From: Myxococcus stipitatus
GTDB lineage: Bacteria; Myxococcota; Myxococcia; Myxococcales; Myxococcaceae
Assembly (NCBI RefSeq): GCF_038561935.1
Contig: NZ_CP102770.1
Location: forward strand, 6,944,001-7,008,000
Direction: 5' to 3'
DNA length: 64,000 bases
Shown one piece after another: positions 40,173 through 50,783 of this stretch. Both the position numbers and the translations under genes were made by a program. The first letter of the stretch is position 1, and each line of letters starts with the position of its first letter. The notes below the pieces were generated by a model that worked only from the letters and a program-made list of their open reading frames with translations, did no database searches and had not been told where the DNA came from.

Positions 40173-41042
40173 GTGCGGCACTTCGCCATGGTCGCGGCCG
40201 GAGCCACCCTCTGGGGGTGCTGGTCTCTCTTCCTTCGCCCGGCCGGCCTGTCCTGGTCCCAGAACGCGTTCCTGGCCCTCGTCGCCATGTCGCTGCCCGT
40301 GCCCTGGCTCCTGCGCGGCGCTCCCTGGAAGGACCGGCGCGCCACAGCGGCCCTGCTCGTGGTGGCCCTCGCGGACGCGGGCAACATCAGCCTCTTCTTC
40401 GCCGCCATGAAGCGCGGCCCCGTGTCGGTGGCGGTGCTCACGCATTACCTGGCGCCGCTCTTGTTGGCGCTCGTGGCGCCGTGGGTGCTGGCCGAGCGGC
40501 GCTCGCTGCGCGCGATGGTAGCCGCGCCCGTGACGCTGATGGGGCTGATGATGCTCATCGGCCGGCCCGACGGAAGCGGTGGCGCGCAAATGACCGCGGC
40601 CCTGGGCGCCGGGAGCGCCCTGTTCTTCGCGGCCATCGTCCTGGGGACGAAAGCAGCGACACGGTCCTATTCTCCCCTGGCCGTCGCGTCGCTCCATGCG
40701 CCCGTGTCCGCGGTGGTGCTGTTGTTCATCGCCGGCACGGATGCGCTGCCCACGGCGCTGGATGGGGCCACGCTCCAGGTGCTCGCGGGTGGCGTGGTGT
40801 GTGGACTGACAGGCACCTGCCTCTTCAACGCCGGGCTGCGGCAGGTGCCCACCGCCGCGGCCGGAGCGCTCACCTACCTGGAGCCCCTGACGGCGTCGGT
40901 GGTGGGCTGGGCCGTCTTCTCCGAGTCCCTCACGCCCATGGGCGTCGTGGGGGGCCTGCTGGTCCTCTGCGCGGGGGTCTGGGTCGCCTCCGAGCGAAGG
41001 GCGCCCGCGTCAACCGCGCCGGTCCCGTCCGCCGCACCCTGA
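40173..41042 (+). CDS. EamA/DMT-family transporter
   Basis: A 289-residue protein with ten membrane helices in two EamA repeats (GATLWGCWSLFLRPAGL at the start of the first; LYVL-like ALTYLEPLTASVVGWAVFSE near the end of the second). The GTG at 40173 is chosen for its AGGAG at 40159-40163, nine bases upstream; an ATG at 40107 gives a non-conserved extension. Such proteins export or import metabolites; the substrate is unknown. It is divergent from the histidine kinase. Confidence 0.85.
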   Translation: MRHFAMVAAGATLWGCWSLFLRPAGLSWSQNAFLALVAMSLPVPWLLRGAPWKDRRATAALLVVALADAGNISLFFAAMKRGPVSVAVLTHYLAPLLLALVAPWVLAERRSLRAMVAAPVTLMGLMMLIGRPDGSGGAQMTAALGAGSALFFAAIVLGTKAATRSYSPLAVASLHAPVSAVVLLFIAGTDALPTALDGATLQVLAGGVVCGLTGTCLFNAGLRQVPTAAAGALTYLEPLTASVVGWAVFSESLTPMGVVGGLLVLCAGVWVASERRAPASTAPVPSAAP

Positions 41043-41142
41043 ACCCTCCGCCCAACTCCCCACTTGCAAGGTCGGTGATTCCTTTGGTCCTCTTGGGACT
41101 CAGCAGAAGTCCCTCCTTTGCCAGAGCGACCGGCGACGCCGT

Positions 41143-41697
41143 ATGCCCATGGAAACCGCAGCAGACAGCCGTGAGTATCGCGTCCTCTTCTTCTGTCCCG
41201 CGTCGAGCGCGAGGCTGGAGCGGTTGGAGGCGCCCGTGCGACGGCTGCTGTCGCGCATCCAGGCGCCACCGGCGGAGCTGACCCCCATCCAGGAGTCCGG
41301 CGCGCTGTCCGAGGCCGGCTGGCAGGTGTACCTGGTGCGCTCGCTCACCGAGCGCTCCGCCGCGCAGGCCATGGCCGCCTACGTCAGCGAGGCCACGTGC
41401 GCGCTGGCGGCCGAGGTCGACGCGGAGGTGCTGGGGCTCTACGTGGACGTCTCGGGCGACTCGGCGCGCATCTGCCGGTGTGGCCCCGAGGACGGGCCGG
41501 AGACCTTCGCGGGGCGCAGGCAGGCCGCGCTCAACCGCACGGCCGAGTGGCTGGAGGTGGCCCCCATCCTCCTGTCCGCCATCTTCCAGCTCGACGTGCC
41601 CGACGCCGACTACGAGCCGGACGCGGATGACCGCTACGTCGAGGAGAAACTTCGCGAGGCACGCGTGCTGATGGAGCGCTACCGTCAGGGGAAATGA
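41143..41697 (+). CDS. hypothetical protein coupled to the DTW-domain gene
   Basis: A 184-residue soluble protein with no signal peptide. Recognisable features are limited: an N-terminal VLFFCPASSARLERLEAPVRRLL, a central VDAEVLGLYVDVSGDSARICRCG with two cysteines, and an acidic C-terminal region (DVPDADYEPDADDRYVEEKL). The stop overlaps the start of the DTW-domain gene as ATGA, so the two are translated together and may work together in tRNA modification. Family not recognised. Confidence 0.75.
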   Translation: MPMETAADSREYRVLFFCPASSARLERLEAPVRRLLSRIQAPPAELTPIQESGALSEAGWQVYLVRSLTERSAAQAMAAYVSEATCALAAEVDAEVLGLYVDVSGDSARICRCGPEDGPETFAGRRQAALNRTAEWLEVAPILLSAIFQLDVPDADYEPDADDRYVEEKLREARVLMERYRQGK

Positions 41698-42311
41698 GGT
41701 CTCGAACCCCAGAGGACCTCGCGGGCCGCTGTCCGCGCTGCTTCCTGCCGTTGCTCCTGTGTCTGTGCGCCGAGCTCCCGAGCGTCCCCACGCGCACGGA
41801 GCTGCTCATCATCCGCCACCACAAGGAGACGCTGAAGTCGACCAACACGGCGCGCATGGCAGCGCTCGCGCTGCCCCGCTGCAGCATCGTCTCGTATGGC
41901 TCACCGGGCCAGCCGTTCGACGCATCCGTGCTGGAGGATGACGGCTCCACCTGGCTGCTCTTCCCGGATGCCCAGCAGATACCCGGACCGGAAGCGCCGC
42001 CACCGCGCAGGCTCATCGTCCTGGATGGGAGCTGGGGCCAGGCGCGGCGCATGGTGCAGCGGATGCCCGCGCTGCGCCGCCTGCCGGGCCTGAAGCTGCC
42101 TCCACCGCCGCCGGACTCCCGACGGCTGCGCAGACCGCCGCATCCCGACGGCATGTCCACGCTGGAGGCCATGGCCGGGGCCCTCGCGCATCTGGAGGGC
42201 GAGGACGTGGCGCGTCCGCTCTATGAACTGCACGAGCGGATGATCGACCGCGTCCTCGCGAGCCGAGGCCGACAGTCCTTCCCGTCCTGCGACGAGGACG
42301 CGGAGGACTGA
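41694..42311 (+). CDS. DTW-domain tRNA-uridine aminocarboxypropyltransferase-like protein
   Basis: A 205-residue protein. It begins with a Cys-rich zinc-binding stretch (CPRCFLPLLLCLC), then RHHKETLKSTNTARMAALALPRC and the domain signature around LIVLDGSWGQARRM, the counterpart of the D-T-W/D-G-T-W motif. DTW proteins transfer the aminocarboxypropyl group of S-adenosylmethionine to uridine in tRNA (acp3U). The match covers the full domain. It is convergent with dsbD, three bases away. The exact tRNA position modified cannot be told from sequence. Confidence 0.82.
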   Translation: MRSRTPEDLAGRCPRCFLPLLLCLCAELPSVPTRTELLIIRHHKETLKSTNTARMAALALPRCSIVSYGSPGQPFDASVLEDDGSTWLLFPDAQQIPGPEAPPPRRLIVLDGSWGQARRMVQRMPALRRLPGLKLPPPPPDSRRLRRPPHPDGMSTLEAMAGALAHLEGEDVARPLYELHERMIDRVLASRGRQSFPSCDEDAED

Positions 42312-42314
42312 CGC

Positions 42315-43760
42315 TCAGCAGGAGCCGCCGCCGTCGGAGCAGCGCGCCTTGCGCATCTCCGCGGCGAACGGCGTGGGCTCCAGGAACCCGGTGATGCGAG
42401 GACGCGTCAGCACCGTGCCGTCCTGGGACACGAAGGCCACCGTGGGCAGGCCCTCCACACCGAAGCGCTCCATCAGTGCGTCGAGCGCGTCCTCGCTGTT
42501 GGTCGCATCAATCTTGATGTTGAGGAACTGGCCCTCGGACGACTGGGAGATGACCTCCGCGGCTGGATACGTCTCGCGGTCCAGCTCCTTGCAGGCCTGG
42601 CACCAGTCCGCGAAGAAGTCGATGAGCACCGGGCGGCCCTCCGCCTTCGCCTGGGCCAGCACCTTCTCGAAGTCCTCCGGAGAGAACGTCGCCTTCTTGG
42701 CCGGCATGACGTGGTGCCACTGCCAGGACGGCGCGCGAGGCGGCTCGGCCACGCCCATGCGGACCCAGAGCGAGCCCACCGGCCCCGCGTCCAGCGCCCC
42801 GCCGCGAATCACCAGCGCCACCACCACCAGCACCACGCCCACGGCCTTGAGCGAGAACTCGCGCGAGCCTTCCTTGAACGAGCGGTGCACCGCGCCCACC
42901 AGCACGCCCACCACCGCCAGCACCCCGGCCAGCGCCGCGCCCGGCACCCGGCCCAGCTCCGCGCCCGCGGCCTTCACCACGCCGCGCGCCCACGGAGACG
43001 CGTCCTTCAGGTAGTTGAACGCGAGGGCCACCAGCACGATGCCCAGCACGCTCTTCACCCACTCCATCCACACGCCGCTCTTGGGCAGCCGCACCGTGGA
43101 CACGCCGAGGATGAAGAACGGCACGCCGATGCCCAGCGCGTAGATGAAGAGCAGCGTCGCGCCCAGCGTCGTGTTCGCCGTCTTCGCGACGAAGGCCAAC
43201 AGGCCCGTCAGCACCGGCCCCGTGCACGGCGCGGCGAGGAAGCCCGACACGCTGCCCATCAGGAACGCGCCCGCCACGCCCGCGCCGCCCACCGAGTTCA
43301 GCCGCGACTGCAACCCCGAGGGCAGCGCCAGCTCGAAGGCGCCGAACATGGACGAGGCGAGCAGCAGCAGGAACACCGCCAGCCCCGTCACCACGGCGGG
43401 GTGTCCCAACATCGAGCCGAAGGCCTGCCCCGTCTTCGCCGCGAGGATGCCCAGGGCGCTGAACACCACACCCATGCCGACGATGTACGACGTGGTGAGC
43501 AGCATCGCCTTGCCGCGGCTCTCCGCCTTGCGGGCGCCGAACACCGACACGGTGATGGGGATGAGCGGATAGACGCACGGTGTCAGCGCGGTGAGCAATC
43601 CCCCGGCGAAGACGATGGCGGCGCCGAGGACGAGGCTGCCGGATTCGAGGAAACGCGCCGCGTCGAGCTCGGTGCTGGGGCCCGTGGGAAGAAGCCACGG
43701 CACCACGGCCACCGCCACGCCCGCCAGCACGGCCAAAACTCCCAGCTTCTTGCCATTCAT
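42315..43760 (-). CDS. dsbD: thiol:disulfide interchange protein DsbD-like
   Basis: A 481-residue membrane protein. The transmembrane domain carries the conserved cysteine segments LTPCVYPLIPITVSVFG and AAPCTGPVLTG that shuttle electrons through the membrane, with about eight helices. The C-terminal thioredoxin domain has WCQAC in DFFADWCQACKELDRETY. The usual N-terminal periplasmic domain alpha of E. coli DsbD is absent, the CcdA-plus-thioredoxin form common in other phyla. The protein ends with a Cys-rich CSDGGGSC. It would pass reducing power to periplasmic thiol proteins, possibly the DsbA-like lipoprotein at 5.6-6.7 kb. Confidence 0.88.
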   Translation of the reverse strand: MNGKKLGVLAVLAGVAVAVVPWLLPTGPSTELDAARFLESGSLVLGAAIVFAGGLLTALTPCVYPLIPITVSVFGARKAESRGKAMLLTTSYIVGMGVVFSALGILAAKTGQAFGSMLGHPAVVTGLAVFLLLLASSMFGAFELALPSGLQSRLNSVGGAGVAGAFLMGSVSGFLAAPCTGPVLTGLLAFVAKTANTTLGATLLFIYALGIGVPFFILGVSTVRLPKSGVWMEWVKSVLGIVLVALAFNYLKDASPWARGVVKAAGAELGRVPGAALAGVLAVVGVLVGAVHRSFKEGSREFSLKAVGVVLVVVALVIRGGALDAGPVGSLWVRMGVAEPPRAPSWQWHHVMPAKKATFSPEDFEKVLAQAKAEGRPVLIDFFADWCQACKELDRETYPAAEVISQSSEGQFLNIKIDATNSEDALDALMERFGVEGLPTVAFVSQDGTVLTRPRITGFLEPTPFAAEMRKARCSDGGGSC

Positions 43761-43820
43761 GCGCGCTCTGCTCCGTCGTCCCAGGGGCCCGCCTTGTATA
43801 CGCAGGCCCCGGGCGGCGGG

Positions 43821-45602
43821 CTACTGCGCCGTGGGGGCAAGCGAGGGGGTAGGCACCTTCAAGCCCGCTGAACGCGCGAGCCCCATCACTCCTTCCACAG
43901 CCGCGGCGATGTAGCCAAACGGATTCGCGCCATCCACGGCCGTGACGTGAACCTCGCCCATCTTCTGCTGGAAGGCCGCGGCCACCTGGGGGAGCTGCTG
44001 CGCGAGCGTCATCTGGATGACCTCGGGGCTGATGGTGTTCTCGATGTCACGCAGCGCGCGGGCCCTCGACAGCTCCAGCTCCTGCCGCGCGTGCTCCCGT
44101 CGCACCTCCAGCTCCGCGATGGCCACCTCCGCCTCCGCGATGGCTCGCCGGGACTGCACCACTTGGAGCTGTGCCTGGAGCTTCTCCACTTCCTGGAGTT
44201 GCTCGGCCACCTGGCCCTCATGCCGCGCCGCGGCCTGCTCCTGCTCGCGGCGCAGGCGCTCCAGCTCCATGCGCGCCTTCGCGTCGTCGGCCTCCTGGGC
44301 GCGCTGCAGCCGCACCAGCTCGAATCTCGCCTGCGCGGCCTCCGCCTCCTGCGCCAGCTTCTGCTTCTCCAGCTCCAGCTTCGCGCGGCCCACGTCCGCG
44401 TCCTGCTCGCGCTTGAGCTTCTCCAGGTCGATGCGCGCGCGCGCCGCCTCCAGCTCCTGCTCGCGCGACAGCTTCTCCATGTCCACCTGGGCGCGGCTGG
44501 CGGCCAGCGCGCGCTCGGAGACGATCTTCGCCTCCACCAGCCGCGCCTCGGCGCTGAGCGCCTCCAGCTTGGCCTGCTCGTCGGCCACCTGCTTCTTCTG
44601 GCGGACGTCCTGCTCCGCGGCCAGCTTCGTGAGCGCCACCTCGCGCTCCACCGTGACCTGCTCCTGCTTGAGGGTGCGCTCCTGGGCGAGCTTCGCCTCG
44701 GCCACGCGCGCGTCGATGGCCAGCGTCTCCAGCCGGGCCTGCTCGTCCGCGGTCTGCTTCTGCTGACGCACCTCGTCCTGCGCCGTCAGCCGCTGGAGGC
44801 TCAGCTGGCGCTCGGCCTCCGTCTCCTCGCGGTGGACGAAGCGCTCCTTGGCCAGCTCCGCCTCGCGCGCCTGACGCTCCTGCTCGCGGCGGAAGCGCGC
44901 CTGCATGTTCTCGAAGACGGTGGACGACAGGACGCGCACGTCCTGGATTTCAATCGTGTCCAGCAGCACGCCCCAGCCCGCGTCCGTCGTGTCCTCCAGC
45001 CGGCCTCGGCCCGACAGCACCGGCGCGATTTCACGCATCAGCTCCGCGGCGATGCCCTCCTTGCGCCGCGTCAGGCACTCCTCCACGGAGAGGTTGGCGA
45101 CGAGGCGCCGCGCGGCGCCGACGAACATCTCCCGCAACAGGTCCGCCAGCTTCTCCTGCGCGCGCTCCGGGAAGGAGAAGTTGAGCATGCGGAAGGCCAC
45201 CAGCGGATCCGCGATGCGGTACACCGCCAGGCCCGTCACCTGCACGCCCACCTTCTCGTTCGTCACCTGATCCGCGGTGAACTGGAGCCGCTGGATGCTG
45301 GTGGGGACGATGGCCACCGAGTCCCCCGGCAGCTTGAAGCAGCTGGCGCCCTGGCCGCTGACCTCGCGCACGCGGCCTCGGCGCATGTGGACGAGGAACT
45401 CGCTGGGCCGCGCGGTGATGAGCCCCCAGCGCTTCATCTTCTCCGGGTCCTCCGCGGGCTTCCCCGCGCGCCAACCCTCCGCGTAGCGGCTGCGCTCCAG
45501 CCCCGCCCCACCCCCGTCCATCCGGACCAGCTGCCCCCGGCCGCCTTCCGTTGACTCCGCCTGCTCCTTCGTCCGGGACGTCTGCTTCGCGTTCGCGCTC
45601 AT
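43821..45602 (-). CDS. SPFH/flotillin-like coiled-coil protein
   Basis: A 593-residue protein from the ATG at 45602, with AGGAGG nine bases upstream. Residues about 60-270 resemble an SPFH/band-7 domain (EFLVHMRRGRVREVSGQG, GLAVYRIADPLVAFRMLNFSF, ILLDT-like GVLLDTIEIQDVRVLSSTVFENM). Residues about 280-530 are a long continuous coiled coil rich in Glu, Ala, Arg and Lys with repeated short phrases (EAKLAQERTL, EAKIVSERAL, ARARIDLEKL). There is no membrane helix, so membrane contact would be peripheral. The C-terminus carries a short hydrophobic tail. Flotillin-like proteins organise membrane domains. It is divergent from the isc operon. Confidence 0.82.
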   Translation of the reverse strand: MSANAKQTSRTKEQAESTEGGRGQLVRMDGGGAGLERSRYAEGWRAGKPAEDPEKMKRWGLITARPSEFLVHMRRGRVREVSGQGASCFKLPGDSVAIVPTSIQRLQFTADQVTNEKVGVQVTGLAVYRIADPLVAFRMLNFSFPERAQEKLADLLREMFVGAARRLVANLSVEECLTRRKEGIAAELMREIAPVLSGRGRLEDTTDAGWGVLLDTIEIQDVRVLSSTVFENMQARFRREQERQAREAELAKERFVHREETEAERQLSLQRLTAQDEVRQQKQTADEQARLETLAIDARVAEAKLAQERTLKQEQVTVEREVALTKLAAEQDVRQKKQVADEQAKLEALSAEARLVEAKIVSERALAASRAQVDMEKLSREQELEAARARIDLEKLKREQDADVGRAKLELEKQKLAQEAEAAQARFELVRLQRAQEADDAKARMELERLRREQEQAAARHEGQVAEQLQEVEKLQAQLQVVQSRRAIAEAEVAIAELEVRREHARQELELSRARALRDIENTISPEVIQMTLAQQLPQVAAAFQQKMGEVHVTAVDGANPFGYIAAAVEGVMGLARSAGLKVPTPSLAPTAQ

Positions 45603-45628
45603 GCCTGCCTCCTGGCGCTCTCCCAGGT

Positions 45629-45644
45629 TGCAGGCAGCCGGCCA
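45629..45644 (-). promoter_or_regulatory. weak sigma-54-like site before the SPFH gene
   Basis: On the minus strand TGGCCGGCTGCCTGCA has the invariant GG and GC with correct spacing but several mismatches in each half. The start would lie about 15 nt before the AGGAGG ribosome site. In a GC-rich genome such matches are common, so this is a candidate only. Confidence 0.25.
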
Positions 45645-45825
45645 GCCGGGCGCTTCTCGGGAAATCAAGCGCTTGGGCCACCGCCCGGTCCTCCACCGCA
45701 CCATTCCGGCGCAGGGCGCTCCAGGACGGCTCACCCGGATTGATACATCCGGCTCCCGCAGTCGCCTCGCCGACATCCACTCGTCGGGTCGCCCCCTGGG
45801 TCTCTGTTGGGTGCCTTATGTTCCC

Positions 45826-45853
45826 TTGACCCGAGGGCACCCGATTTTATAAT
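45826..45853 (+). promoter_or_regulatory. strong sigma-70 promoter of the isc operon
   Basis: TTGACC (45826-45831), a 16-base spacer and a perfect TATAAT (45848-45853). A start near 45860 leaves a leader of about 108 nt before iscS. Immediately after the -10 there is GACC-AGTCC-GGTC (short inverted arms, 45856-45868), which could be an operator for an Rrf2-type repressor; the latter is a guess. Confidence 0.75.
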
Positions 45854-45967
45854 TGACCAGTCCGGTCCACATTCATGTGAGACGGTGTATGCCTGCCGCA
45901 GCGCGCCCCCTGTGTGGCGCCGGGGTGCGGGGGCCGGTATCAGCCCTTCAGGAAGGTGTGGGAAGCA

Positions 45968-47332
45968 ATGGTGAAGCTGCCAATCTACATGGACAACCAC
46001 GCCACGACGCCGATGGATCCGCGCGTGTTGGACGTGATGCTTCCCTACCTGCGCGAGGACTTCGGCAACGCGGCCAGCCGCAACCACGTGTTCGGCTGGA
46101 AGGCCGAGGCGGCGGTGAAGAAGGCCCGCCAGCAGGTGGCGGAGCTCATCGGCGCGACGGACCAGGAGATTGTCTTCACCTCCGGCGCCACCGAGTCCGA
46201 CAACCTCGCCATCAAGGGCGTCGTCGAGTACTACAAGTCGAAGGGTGACCACATCATCACCCTGAAGACCGAGCACAAGGCCATCCTGGACACCTGCAAG
46301 CGCCTGGAGCGCGTGCGCCAGGAGCGGCTGGACGAGTTGAAGCTCCTGCGCCTGGGCCAGTTGGCCGGCCGCGACGTCTCCCCCGAGGAGGTCGCCGAGC
46401 TCGCCACGAAGCACGACCTGGACAACGACGAGACGTACAAGAAGTGGGCGGAGATGCCCACCGGCGGCGCGCGCGTCACGTACCTGGACGTGGAGAAGGA
46501 CGGGCGCGTCAACCTGGAGAAGCTCGAGGAGGCGATGACGCCGAAGACGGTGCTCGTCTCCATCATGTTCGCCAACAACGAGATTGGCGTCGTGCAGCCC
46601 ATCGCGGAGATTGGCGCGCTGTGCCGCAAGAAGGGCGTCCTCTTCCACTGCGACGCGGTGCAGGGCATCGGCAAGGTGCCCTTCGACGTGGAGGCCATGA
46701 AGGTGGACCTGGCCTCCATCACGTCCCACAAGATGTACGGCCCCAAGGGCATCGGCGCGCTGTACGTGCGCCGCAAGCCGCGCGTGCGCATCGCCCCCAT
46801 CATCGACGGCGGCGGCCATGAGCGCGGCATGCGCTCCGGCACGCTCAACGTCGCGGCCATCGTCGGCTTCGGCCACGCCGCGCAGCTCGCCCGCGAGGAA
46901 CTGGCCGACGAGGCCGCCCGAATCCTCCGCCTGCGCGAGAAGCTGCGCAAAGGGCTGACGGACGCGCTGGACATGACCATCATCAACGGGTCGATGGAGC
47001 ACCGGCTGCCGGGCAACCTCAACATCTCCTTCGCCCACGCCGAGGGCGAGTCCCTGATGATGGGCATCAAGGACGTGGCGGTGTCGTCCGGCTCCGCGTG
47101 CACGTCCGCTTCGCTGGAGCCCTCCTACGTGCTGCGCGCGCTGGGCGTGGACGAGGAATTGGCCCACAGCTCCATCCGCTTCGGCCTGGGGCGCTTCACC
47201 ACCGAGGAGGAGGTCGACTACGTCGTCCAGCTCGTCGTGGACAAGGTGCGCAAGTTGCGAGACATGAGCCCCCTGTACGAGATGGCCAAGGAAGGCATCG
47301 ACCTCAAGAGCATCGAGTGGACGGCGCATTAG
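45968..47332 (+). CDS. iscS: cysteine desulfurase IscS with a 50-residue insertion
   Basis: A 454-residue PLP enzyme that takes sulfur from cysteine for Fe-S assembly. Conserved parts: YMDNHATTPMDPRV at the start, TSGATESDNLAIKG, the PLP-lysine segment SITSHKMYGPKGIGALYV, and the sulfur-carrying cysteine loop SSGSACTSASLEPSYVL. E. coli IscS is about 404 residues; the extra length is one block at about 116-166, between TEHKAILDTCKRLER and the conserved VTYL strand. The insert is charged and helical (ERLDELKLLRLGQ, DVSPEEVAELATK). The ATG at 45968 has AGGAAGG upstream. First gene of the operon. Confidence 0.95.
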   Translation: MVKLPIYMDNHATTPMDPRVLDVMLPYLREDFGNAASRNHVFGWKAEAAVKKARQQVAELIGATDQEIVFTSGATESDNLAIKGVVEYYKSKGDHIITLKTEHKAILDTCKRLERVRQERLDELKLLRLGQLAGRDVSPEEVAELATKHDLDNDETYKKWAEMPTGGARVTYLDVEKDGRVNLEKLEEAMTPKTVLVSIMFANNEIGVVQPIAEIGALCRKKGVLFHCDAVQGIGKVPFDVEAMKVDLASITSHKMYGPKGIGALYVRRKPRVRIAPIIDGGGHERGMRSGTLNVAAIVGFGHAAQLAREELADEAARILRLREKLRKGLTDALDMTIINGSMEHRLPGNLNISFAHAEGESLMMGIKDVAVSSGSACTSASLEPSYVLRALGVDEELAHSSIRFGLGRFTTEEEVDYVVQLVVDKVRKLRDMSPLYEMAKEGIDLKSIEWTAH

Positions 47333-47430
47333 CGCGCCTTTCCAGGCAATCAGTGGGGCGCATGGCCCCTCCCCCGGTGGGCATTGCCCCTCGGAACCTT
47401 TGGTGAGAAGCATCGGTTGAAGGAGCTGTC

Positions 47431-47832
47431 ATGGCTTACAGCGACAAGGTCATCGACCACTACGAGAACCCCCGCAACGTCGGGACGATGGACAAGGAAG
47501 ACCCGAACGTCGGCACCGGCCTGGTGGGTGCGCCCGCCTGCGGCGACGTGATGCGGCTCCAGCTCAAGATTTCGGACGACGGCCTCATCGAGGACGCGCG
47601 GTTCAAGACGTTCGGCTGTGGCTCCGCCATCGCGTCCTCGTCGCTCGTCACCGAGTGGGTGAAGGGCAAGACGGTGGACCAGGCGATGACCATCTCCAAC
47701 AAGGACGTGGCCCGCGAGCTGGCGCTGCCGCCGGTGAAGATCCACTGCTCGGTGCTGGCCGAGGACGCCATCAAGGCGGCCATCGAGGACTTCAAGAAGA
47801 AGCGCGCCGCTCGCAAGGCCCAGGCATCGTAG
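47431..47832 (+). CDS. iscU: Fe-S cluster assembly scaffold IscU
   Basis: A 133-residue scaffold on which [2Fe-2S] and [4Fe-4S] clusters are built. The three ligand cysteines appear in GAPACGDVM, TFGCGSAI and VKIHCSVLAEDA. The LPPVK motif recognised by the HscA chaperone is intact just before the third Cys. Start MAYSDKVIDHYENPRNVG is the family N-terminus. It lies 98 bp after iscS. Confidence 0.97.
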   Translation: MAYSDKVIDHYENPRNVGTMDKEDPNVGTGLVGAPACGDVMRLQLKISDDGLIEDARFKTFGCGSAIASSSLVTEWVKGKTVDQAMTISNKDVARELALPPVKIHCSVLAEDAIKAAIEDFKKKRAARKAQAS

Positions 47833-47876
47833 GGCTCGAGCGGCCCGCGGTATTTCGAGACTCCAGGAGGCAGACC

Positions 47877-48278
47877 ATGAGCGAACAGGCGACCCAGCAG
47901 ACGACGCAGAGCCCGGGACCCACGCCCGCGCCCGTGGCGAAGGCGGCCCCCAAGGGCATCGTCCTGGCGGACAGCGCCGTGGCTCGGCTGAAGGAGCTCC
48001 TGGAGCAGCGCCAGACGCCCGAGGCCGGTCTCCGGCTGGCGGTGAAGGGCGGCGGCTGCTCCGGGCTTCAGTACTCCATGGAGTGGTCCGAGAAGTCCCG
48101 CGAGCGCGACAAGATCTTCGAGAAGGACGGCGTGCGCGTCTTCGTGGACCCCAAGAGCTACCTGTACCTCATCGGCACGGAGCTGGTGTTCGAGCAGACG
48201 CTCATGGCCTCCGGCTTCAAGCTCAACAACCCCAACATCAAGGCCGCGTGCGGCTGCGGAGAGAGCTTCTCCGTCTGA
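47877..48278 (+). CDS. iscA: A-type Fe-S carrier IscA
   Basis: A 133-residue A-type carrier. The conserved cysteines are in VKGGGCSGLQYSM and the C-terminal ACGCGESF. An unusual N-terminal extension of about 25 residues, Gln/Thr/Pro/Ala-rich, precedes the domain. AGGAGG lies eight bases before the ATG. It follows iscU by 44 bp and is followed by the hairpin pair. Confidence 0.95.
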   Translation: MSEQATQQTTQSPGPTPAPVAKAAPKGIVLADSAVARLKELLEQRQTPEAGLRLAVKGGGCSGLQYSMEWSEKSRERDKIFEKDGVRVFVDPKSYLYLIGTELVFEQTLMASGFKLNNPNIKAACGCGESFSV

Positions 48279-48300
48279 GCGTCGGTCCATTCGGGTCCCT

Positions 48301-48360
48301 TCCCTTCCGGAAGGGACGCCGTCACGCGGGGCCCGGCCAACCACCGGGCCCCTTTCGTTT
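48301..48360 (+). terminator. two tandem hairpins inside the isc operon
   Basis: First, the perfect 16-bp palindrome TCCCTTCCGGAAGGGA (48301-48316). Then GGGGCCCGG (48328-48336), a seven-base loop and CCGGGCCCC (48344-48352), followed by TTTCGTTT. The second is a good intrinsic terminator. Because hscB, hscA and fdx follow, it probably acts as a partial terminator or 3'-end stabiliser that lowers the downstream genes relative to iscSUA. Confidence 0.75.
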
Positions 48361-48383
48361 GTCCGCCCCATGGAGCATTCCGA

Positions 48384-48937
48384 GTGAGGACCCACTTCGA
48401 CGTCTTCGGACTCGCGCGTCGCTATGACGTGGACGTGCCGGCGCTGGAGAAGCAGTACCGGGAGCTGTCGCTCCAGCTGCATCCGGACCGCGTGGCCCAG
48501 GCCGACGCGAAAGAGCGGCTCAAGGCCCTGGAGGGCACCACCGCGCTGAACGAGGCCTTCAAGACGCTGAAGGACCCGGTGCGCCGCGCCTTCTACCTCC
48601 TGAAGCTGCACGGGGTGGACCTGGAGCGCGAGGACGCCGGCGCGCAGAAGGACATGCCCCTGGAGTTCCTCGAGGAGGTCATGGAGCTGCGCGAGGCGCT
48701 GGACGCCGCCATGGAGAAGAAGGACCTGGCGCGGGTGCAGGCCATGGGGACGCAGGTGGAGGGCCGGCGCAAGGCGGCGCTCGACGAGGCGGCCGGCACC
48801 CTGCGCGCCCTGGAAGGCGGCGGGACGGGGGAAGATGCGCAGGCCCAGGTGAGAAAGGCGTCGCACGCCCTGGGGCGGGTGCGCTACTTCACGCGCTTTC
48901 TCGAGCAGGTGGAAGCGTTCGAGGAGGAGAGTCTGTC

Positions 48938-48941
<4 letters not shown>
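48384..48941 (+). CDS. hscB: Fe-S assembly J-protein HscB
   Basis: A 185-residue co-chaperone that brings IscU to HscA. The J-domain HPD motif is present in QLHPDRVAQ, preceded by DVFGLARRYDVDVPALEKQYREL. The C-terminal three-helix domain includes LEFLEEVMELREALD. The start is a GTG at 48384 with GGAG upstream, giving MRTHFDVFGL. Its last codons overlap the hscA start as GTGA. Confidence 0.93.
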
Positions 48942-50782
<1,841 letters not shown>

Positions 50783-50783
50783 C

